Assembly: GCA_945868555.1 (NCBI GenBank)
Contig: CAMBMC010000063.1
Location: forward strand, 1 to 10,582
Direction: 5' to 3'
Source of the DNA: Chitinophaga pinensis
GTDB lineage: Bacteria; Bacteroidota; Bacteroidia; Flavobacteriales_D; Crocinitomicaceae
DNA: 10,582 nucleotides
Part shown: one piece after another, positions 4,999 to 10,582 of the stretch
Layout: each line of letters begins with the position of its first letter
Numbering within the stretch: position 1 is the first letter of the stretch
Notes under the pieces: generated by a model
Told to the model about the DNA's origin: nothing
Database searches by the model: none
Seen by the model: the letters and a program-made list of their open reading frames with translations, nothing else
Position numbers and translations under genes: made by a program

Positions 4999-7900
4999 AT
5001 GTTACAAAAATTAAACTTTTTTTTAGTAAGTATCTTTTTTACAGCGACTTGCGCCTTCGCTCAGACGGGCTTGGGTACTGTAAAAGGAACTGTGAAAGAT
5101 GGTGACACGAAGCAACCAATTCCTTTCTGTAAGGTGGTCTTGCTTCAGAGTGGATCTGTTAAAGGTGGGGCTAACACGGATTTTGATGGTAAGTTTATCA
5201 TCAACTCGGTACAGGCAGGTGAATATGATGTCGAAGTGCGCAACGAGACAGAGGGTTACCAACCATCAGTTTTAACGGGTGTGATCATCGTAGGAGATAA
5301 AATCCGATTCTTGGATAATCTTGAAGTGTCGAAAGCGAAAAACATTCAGGAAATTGAAGAGATGAAGGTTGTTGCCTTTAAGGTGCCATTGATCGATAAA
5401 GATGGTGGAGCTTCTGGTTCGACAGTCACACGTGAAGATATCGCTCGTCTCCCCGTTCGTTCAGCAGCAGGTGTTGCGTCAACGGTAGGTGGGGTAAATA
5501 CAGATGAAGGGTCTGGTTCGATCTCCGTTCGTGGATCTCGTTCTGACGGTACTTACTTCTATATAGATGGTATCAAGGTACGTGGTTCAGCTAACCTTCC
5601 AAAGTCTGCGATTGAAGAGGTGTCGGTGATCACTGGTGGTCTTCCTGCAAACTACGGGGATGCAACAGGGGGGATCATTGCTGTAACAACGCGTGGTCCA
5701 TCTGCAAAGTATTTTGGATCTATTGAAGCTGTAACTTCTGGTTTCTACATTAATGGAGAAGATAAAGATGGTTACGACGGAAAAGTATACGGTTTAGATA
5801 AATATGGATATAATCTTTTAGAGGGAATGTTCTCTGGACCTTTGTTGATGAGACGTGACTCAACGGGTAAGAAAACGAAGCCACTTCTTGGTTTCTTAAT
5901 TTCAGGTAACTACACGGATCAGTTGGATAGCCGTCCATTGGCTGGAGGTAGCTATCGCATCAAGAAAGATGTGCGTGATGACTTGCTCGCAAATCCATTG
6001 CGTCCAACATCTACTGGCCAAGGTACATTCTACAATGCCTCATTCCTCAAAAAAGATGCGTTTGAAAAAACGGATTGGAGAATGAATGCACGTCAAACGG
6101 TTATTTCTGGTCAAGGTAAAATCGACTTTAACCTCGGACCGACTTTAAACTTAACTTTCGGTGGATCAATGAACTACAGCTATGGAACAAACTATTCCTA
6201 CACGGGTTCATTGATGAATTTCCAAAACTTCGGCGTATACAAATCATTGGATTACCGTGTATTCGGACGTTTGACGCAACGATTTACAAACACAAAAGAG
6301 GGTAGTGCATCGAAAGTGAAGTCTTTTTATTACTCTTTGATGGTGGATTATTCGAAATCTAAAAATGACGTTTACGATCCAAACCACAAATATAGTATGT
6401 TTAATTATGGTCACGTAGGTACGTTTACGACAACGCGACGTCCATCGTATGAATTTGACCAAACGACACAAACATTTGTACACAATGGTTTCCGTGATAT
6501 TCAGGTAGATTTTTCTCCTTCTGAAACGAACTCCGCTCTTGCTGCAATAACAACACAGTATTACAACATCTACGCGAACGATCCTGAAGATCACTACGAA
6601 AACTTATTCCAAATCCAACAAGGGAATGCGCTACGTAATGGTGATGCGCCATCTGCCGTGTACCAAATGTGGTCGAACATCGGAACGCCTTACAACTATT
6701 TCGGAAAAACTGAAAATGATCAGTTCCGTGTAACAGGTTCTGGTTCTGTGAACATTGGCGACCATGCGATTTCATTAGGATTTGAATACGAGCAACGTTT
6801 CGACCGTGGTTGGACATCTGGAACATCAACTTCCGGTGGAACAAATGGTCCTCTAGGAATTTGGTCGATTGCACGTCAGTTGACAAATTTCCACATCAAA
6901 GAATTGGATTTGAATTCGGGCGTTGTTTCAGATTCAGGTTCATTTAAAGCAATTACCTACAACCGTTACAATGCAGGGTATGCGTACCAATCAGGTACAG
7001 GTGAGTACGGTGGACAAGGGGGGAACGTAGATCAATTTGGTAACCCTATTCAAGATAACCAATCATTCTTCGACTACAACCTTCGTAACTACTTGTACGA
7101 ACAAGGTGCAATCTCCGCTGGTGGAGCTGGTTCTGATTTCATCGATATTGACCAGTACGATCCGTCAATCTATACCTTCGACATGTTCTCTCCGGATGAA
7201 TTGTTGAACGGTGGTAACTCTTTTGTTTCATATTATGGCTATGACCACACAGGACAAAAAGTGCGTGGCTCAACGGATATCAACAAGTATTTCAACGAGT
7301 TTGATGACAACGGAAACTACCGTCGTTTTGTTGGTGCCTTCCAACCAACGTATATGGCGGGATACATCATGGATAAGTTTGCCTTCAACGATATCGTATT
7401 CAACGTGGGAGTTCGTGTCGATGTATTCGATGCCAATCAGCCTACATTGAAAGATCCTTACTTATTCTACAACGCAAAAACTGTTGCTGAAGCGAAACAA
7501 TTGGCGGTGGACAACCCTACAGCTTACTCTTGGGTAAATGTTCCAGACGCTATGGGTGACGACTACACAGTATATGTTAATGATGTAAACAACCCAACAT
7601 CAATCAATGGTTTCCGTGTAGAGAACAACTGGTACAATGCGGATGGTGTTCAAGTAGAGGATCCAAAAGTATTGAGAGGTGCTACAGGTATTCAACCATG
7701 GTTGCAAAATCCATCACAGAATACGCCAAGTGCAGATGCATTCCAGGATTACAAAGCGCAAGTAAACGTAATGCCTCGTATCGCATTCTCATTCCCGATT
7801 TCGGATGAGGCGTCTTTCTTTGCTCACTACGATATCTTGACCAAACGTCCAACTTCTGGATTCCGTTTTGATCCATTCGACTATCAATTCATTCAATCAA

Positions 7901-8817
7901 GAAGCGCGGTAATCGACAATGCGAACTTAAAGCCTGAGACGACTGTGGATTACGAATTAGGATTCCAACAAGTATTGTCGAAGACATCTTCATTGAAAAT
8001 CTCAGCATTTTACCGCGAGCAGCGTAACAACGTACAGTTGGTGAATGTATTCGAAGCATATCCTGCTACGTACCGCACCTTTGGTAACCGTGACTTCGGT
8101 ACGGTGAAAGGAGTGACAGTATCTTATGACATGCGCAGAACAGGTAACATCCGTATGACAGCAGCCTATACTTTGCAGTTTGCAGATGGTACTGGTTCAG
8201 ATGCAACATCTGCATCAGGTCTTGTAAATGCGGGATTGCCAAACTTGAGAGCAATCTTCCCTTACTCATTTGACCAACGCCACGCCTTTGCAATCACTTT
8301 AGACTACCGATACGGTGAAGGTGCAGATTACAATGGTCCAGTAATCGGTGGTGTGAATATTTTGGAAAATACAGGGTTGAACGTGATTTCGAATATCTAT
8401 TCTGGTAATCCATACTCTTCACAAACACAGATTACGGATGATGCCATTGGAACCTTAACTTCAGGTTTAAATGGTACATTGAACGGTTCACGATTGCCTT
8501 GGGCAAATCGTTTGGACATTCAGTTAGACCGTACCTTCAATGTTGAATTTGGAAAAGAAGACAAAAAGAAAACAACGTTCTTGAATGTTTACGTTCGTGT
8601 AACAAACTTGTTCAATCGTTTCAACGTACTTAGCGTTTACCGCGCAACAGGAAACTGGGATGATGATGGATACCTTGCGGCAGCTGCAAACCAGACTTCA
8701 ATCCAAAATCAGTTGGATGAGCAAGCGTTCAGAGATTATTACACAATGAAAATTCAAAACCCTTTCAACATCAGTTCACCAAGAACGATCCGTTTGGGTG
8801 TTAAATTTGACTTCTAA
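4999..8817 (+). CDS. TonB-dependent outer-membrane receptor with N-terminal carboxypeptidase regulatory-like domain
   Basis: This 1272-residue protein has a signal peptide (1-21, cut after CAFA before Q22). A beta-sandwich carboxypeptidase regulatory-like domain follows (about 26-110; GTVKGTVKDGDTKQPIPF, then NTDFDGKFIINSVQAGEYDVEV). A candidate TonB-box segment (MKVVAFKVPLID, 122-133) precedes the plug (about 138-235), which has LPVRS, STVGGVNT, GSISVRGSRSDGTYFYIDG (172-191) and IEEVSVITGGLPANYGDATGG (205-225). The rest is a beta-barrel of over 1000 residues, rich in aromatic, Asn and Gly residues, ending in IRLGVKFDF with the terminal Phe used by the BAM machinery. The layout resembles Oar-type receptors of Bacteroidota. 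The ligand is unknown; there is no SusD-like lipoprotein next to it, so a SusCD glycan importer is unlikely. The downstream exoprotein gene starts 23 bp later and may be a functional partner. A T8 run lies in the signal-peptide codons. Confidence 0.93.
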   Translation: MLQKLNFFLVSIFFTATCAFAQTGLGTVKGTVKDGDTKQPIPFCKVVLLQSGSVKGGANTDFDGKFIINSVQAGEYDVEVRNETEGYQPSVLTGVIIVGDKIRFLDNLEVSKAKNIQEIEEMKVVAFKVPLIDKDGGASGSTVTREDIARLPVRSAAGVASTVGGVNTDEGSGSISVRGSRSDGTYFYIDGIKVRGSANLPKSAIEEVSVITGGLPANYGDATGGIIAVTTRGPSAKYFGSIEAVTSGFYINGEDKDGYDGKVYGLDKYGYNLLEGMFSGPLLMRRDSTGKKTKPLLGFLISGNYTDQLDSRPLAGGSYRIKKDVRDDLLANPLRPTSTGQGTFYNASFLKKDAFEKTDWRMNARQTVISGQGKIDFNLGPTLNLTFGGSMNYSYGTNYSYTGSLMNFQNFGVYKSLDYRVFGRLTQRFTNTKEGSASKVKSFYYSLMVDYSKSKNDVYDPNHKYSMFNYGHVGTFTTTRRPSYEFDQTTQTFVHNGFRDIQVDFSPSETNSALAAITTQYYNIYANDPEDHYENLFQIQQGNALRNGDAPSAVYQMWSNIGTPYNYFGKTENDQFRVTGSGSVNIGDHAISLGFEYEQRFDRGWTSGTSTSGGTNGPLGIWSIARQLTNFHIKELDLNSGVVSDSGSFKAITYNRYNAGYAYQSGTGEYGGQGGNVDQFGNPIQDNQSFFDYNLRNYLYEQGAISAGGAGSDFIDIDQYDPSIYTFDMFSPDELLNGGNSFVSYYGYDHTGQKVRGSTDINKYFNEFDDNGNYRRFVGAFQPTYMAGYIMDKFAFNDIVFNVGVRVDVFDANQPTLKDPYLFYNAKTVAEAKQLAVDNPTAYSWVNVPDAMGDDYTVYVNDVNNPTSINGFRVENNWYNADGVQVEDPKVLRGATGIQPWLQNPSQNTPSADAFQDYKAQVNVMPRIAFSFPISDEASFFAHYDILTKRPTSGFRFDPFDYQFIQSRSAVIDNANLKPETTVDYELGFQQVLSKTSSLKISAFYREQRNNVQLVNVFEAYPATYRTFGNRDFGTVKGVTVSYDMRRTGNIRMTAAYTLQFADGTGSDATSASGLVNAGLPNLRAIFPYSFDQRHAFAITLDYRYGEGADYNGPVIGGVNILENTGLNVISNIYSGNPYSSQTQITDDAIGTLTSGLNGTLNGSRLPWANRLDIQLDRTFNVEFGKEDKKKTTFLNVYVRVTNLFNRFNVLSVYRATGNWDDDGYLAAAANQTSIQNQLDEQAFRDYYTMKIQNPFNISSPRTIRLGVKFDF

Positions 8818-8840
8818 AAATAGCATAAGAAAATCGAATT

Positions 8841-10582
8841 ATGAAAAAGCGAATAATAGGAATTGTAGTAGGAGTATCGATCGTATTGTCGAATAGTGCC
8901 TTTGCTTATTTAGCGCCTGGCGATATCGGCAAAAAAGTTACACCAACGCAAAAAGGAGCAAACTGTGCGCCAGCAACAGCAAAATTGATTCTTCAGTTTA
9001 ACGATGTGAAGTGTCTTATTGAGCAGGGCGGGAGTATGTTCCAAAACCGTGCGGCAGGTGTCGCATCTTATGAGGTGCCTAAAGGAAGTGGTTTACATGT
9101 TATTTACGCAGGTGCACTTTGGATGGGAGGTACGGATGTAAACGGTCAGTTGAAATTGGCTGCTTTGCGTTACCGTTCTGGAAATGACTTTTGGCCTGGT
9201 CCACTCAGCGTGAACCCAGGGTCTGGAAATTATGATCCGGGTGCTCCAGTTGGTGCTGGTGTAGTGCGCGACTTTGGTGAGGCGAACATTGATCCAGAGC
9301 AGTGTATCGCGTATGATCAATTTTACACCATCCGCAAAGCAGAGGTTATCCGCTTTAATCTTTGGTGGGAGTGTAACAACATTACTCCTCAACCTGAAGG
9401 CTGTGACGATATCACAGATCCAACGGCAGACGAGTTGAACCGCATCGAGAATTGGCCAGCACACGGTGATGTTTCTCTTGGTCAAGATTATTATTTGGCT
9501 CCTTTTTACGATAGAAACCAAGATGGTGTTTACAACGCATTAGACGATGGTGACCACCCTTGGTATGATGATATCTTAGGCCGTGATGACATCGAATGTG
9601 GAATTGATCGTCGTGTGTCTCTCTTTGGTGATGAAACACATTGGTGGGTATTCAATGACAAAGGAAACATCCACACGGAAACAAATGGTGATCCAATCGG
9701 AATGGAAGTTCGTGCTCAAGCATTTGCCTTTGCGACGAATGATGAAGTAAACCGTATGACATTCTACAACTACGAGTTGATTAACCGCGGTACACAAACC
9801 TTATTCAACACCTACTTCTCTCAGTATCTTGATGCTGATATTGGTAACTTCTCTGATGACTATACAGGGTGTGACGTTTCTCGTGGATTAGGCTACATGT
9901 ACAATGGTGACCTTTTTGATGAAGTGAATGCAGGTAGACCAGGATACGGAGAGAATCCACCAGCTGTTGGATGTGACTTCTTTGAAGGTCCTTACCAAGA
10001 TGCGGATGGAATTGACAACGTAGGACCATACTTCGATGAAGCTTTGGATTCACTGATTGTCCCTTCTGTTATTCAAGCGATTGCTGGAAAAGGTATCGTG
10101 TACAAAGGTGTAGGTATTGGTTATTCAGATGGTATTGTAGATAACGAGCGTTTTGGTATGCGTCGATTTACATATTATACATCAACTTCTCAGTATCCTT
10201 ACAATGACCCTTCTTCGGCATCAGAATACTACAACTTTATGAGTGGTAGCTGGGCGAATGCTTCTGAAATGTGGTACGGTGGTTTGGGTTATGAAGGTTC
10301 TACAGGTGTCTTAAACACGGTTCCTTCTGATTATATGTTCCCAGGTACTTCTGACCCATTAAACTGGTCGACTAATGGTACAGATGTTTCAGCGTCTTTC
10401 CCTAACGGATGGGATGAGGCAACGAATAACAATCCAAAGGGTGACCGTCGTTTCGTTCAGTCTGCAGGTCCATTTACATTGAAGCTAGGTGCTGTGAATA
10501 ACATTACCGTAGGTATCGTGTTTGGTCGCGGAACAGATGGAGATTTGTTCTCTTCTGTGAATGCAATGAAACGCGCCGATAC
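8841..10582 (+). CDS. Large secreted Bacteroidota exoprotein, probable type IX secretion substrate, 3' end outside window
   Basis: 580 codons are visible and the frame is open at the right edge. A signal peptide (MKKRIIGIVVGVSIVLSNSAFA, broken after residue 10 by nothing but hydrophobics) ends near residue 22. The mature part matches, from memory, a family of long Bacteroidota exoproteins usually ending in a type IX sorting domain: ALWMGG (92-97), NDFWPGPL (115-122), an Asp-rich calcium-loop-like DRNQDGVYNALDDGD (224-238), HWWVFNDKGNIHTE (267-280), AQAFAFATNDEVNRMTFYNY (292-311) and YLDADIGNFSDDYTGCDVS (329-347). Eight cysteines lie in the visible part (42, 58, 155, 178, 188, 253, 344, 378). 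No catalytic motif is recognised, and the sorting domain, if present, would be beyond the window. ATG at 8841 is chosen for the signal peptide and sits 23 bp after the receptor stop, so the two genes are likely one operon. Confidence 0.85.
   Translation, partial: MKKRIIGIVVGVSIVLSNSAFAYLAPGDIGKKVTPTQKGANCAPATAKLILQFNDVKCLIEQGGSMFQNRAAGVASYEVPKGSGLHVIYAGALWMGGTDVNGQLKLAALRYRSGNDFWPGPLSVNPGSGNYDPGAPVGAGVVRDFGEANIDPEQCIAYDQFYTIRKAEVIRFNLWWECNNITPQPEGCDDITDPTADELNRIENWPAHGDVSLGQDYYLAPFYDRNQDGVYNALDDGDHPWYDDILGRDDIECGIDRRVSLFGDETHWWVFNDKGNIHTETNGDPIGMEVRAQAFAFATNDEVNRMTFYNYELINRGTQTLFNTYFSQYLDADIGNFSDDYTGCDVSRGLGYMYNGDLFDEVNAGRPGYGENPPAVGCDFFEGPYQDADGIDNVGPYFDEALDSLIVPSVIQAIAGKGIVYKGVGIGYSDGIVDNERFGMRRFTYYTSTSQYPYNDPSSASEYYNFMSGSWANASEMWYGGLGYEGSTGVLNTVPSDYMFPGTSDPLNWSTNGTDVSASFPNGWDEATNNNPKGDRRFVQSAGPFTLKLGAVNNITVGIVFGRGTDGDLFSSVNAMKRAD

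Noticed and set aside
7211..7450. 79-codon plus-strand frame inside the receptor gene
   Set aside because: It is a frame-shifted reading of the barrel region, with low-complexity Ser/Thr content and no support.
9093..10053. Several minus-strand frames of 73-142 codons opposite the exoprotein gene
   Set aside because: The plus-strand frame is continuous with recognisable exoprotein motifs throughout; the antisense frames are His/Arg-rich mirror products of its codon bias.

Overview
The window looks like chromosomal DNA of a Bacteroidota bacterium, most likely of the order Flavobacteriales. The reasons are the gene set (DUF4783 protein, a bacterial GGGP synthase, a carboxypeptidase-regulatory-domain TonB receptor followed by a type IX-secretion-like exoprotein), AT-rich intergenic DNA, weak Shine-Dalgarno sites and possible -7 boxes close to TAnnTTTG. 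I see no RNA gene, CRISPR array, transposase or prophage.

Layout. Positions 1-1739 are read leftwards: rlmH (1266-1739) is followed 16 nt later by a multi-pass membrane protein that runs off the left edge. That protein has a disturbed 5' end: the natural ATG at 1249 opens a 10-codon frame, and the main frame is reached only through a -1 shift at an A AAA AAG heptamer or from a TTG codon. Divergent to rlmH lie a small exported DUF4783 protein (best start 1871) and nadC (2406-3245). nadC is bracketed by two inverted copies of an intergenic period-7 repeat (GTAATTA type) sharing an 18-bp edge. From the right, a translationally coupled pair is read leftwards: a Sfp-type phosphopantetheinyl transferase (4139-4765, GTG start) overlapping by 4 bp a group of GGGP/heptaprenylglyceryl phosphate synthase (3399-4142). 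A 233-bp divergent promoter region follows, then a rightward pair: a 1272-residue outer-membrane TonB-dependent receptor (4999-8817) and, 23 bp later, a large secreted protein (8841 to beyond the right edge).

Functionally the left half is mostly housekeeping: ribosome maturation, NAD synthesis, prenyl-glycerol lipid synthesis and carrier-protein activation. The right half is a surface module in which the receptor and exoprotein are probably co-expressed and act at the outer membrane or cell exterior. I did not find a convincing new multi-gene system. The most worthwhile oddities are the A7 / A-AAA-AAG frame break in the membrane protein, the inverted repeats around nadC, and the coupled lipid-synthase/PPTase pair.
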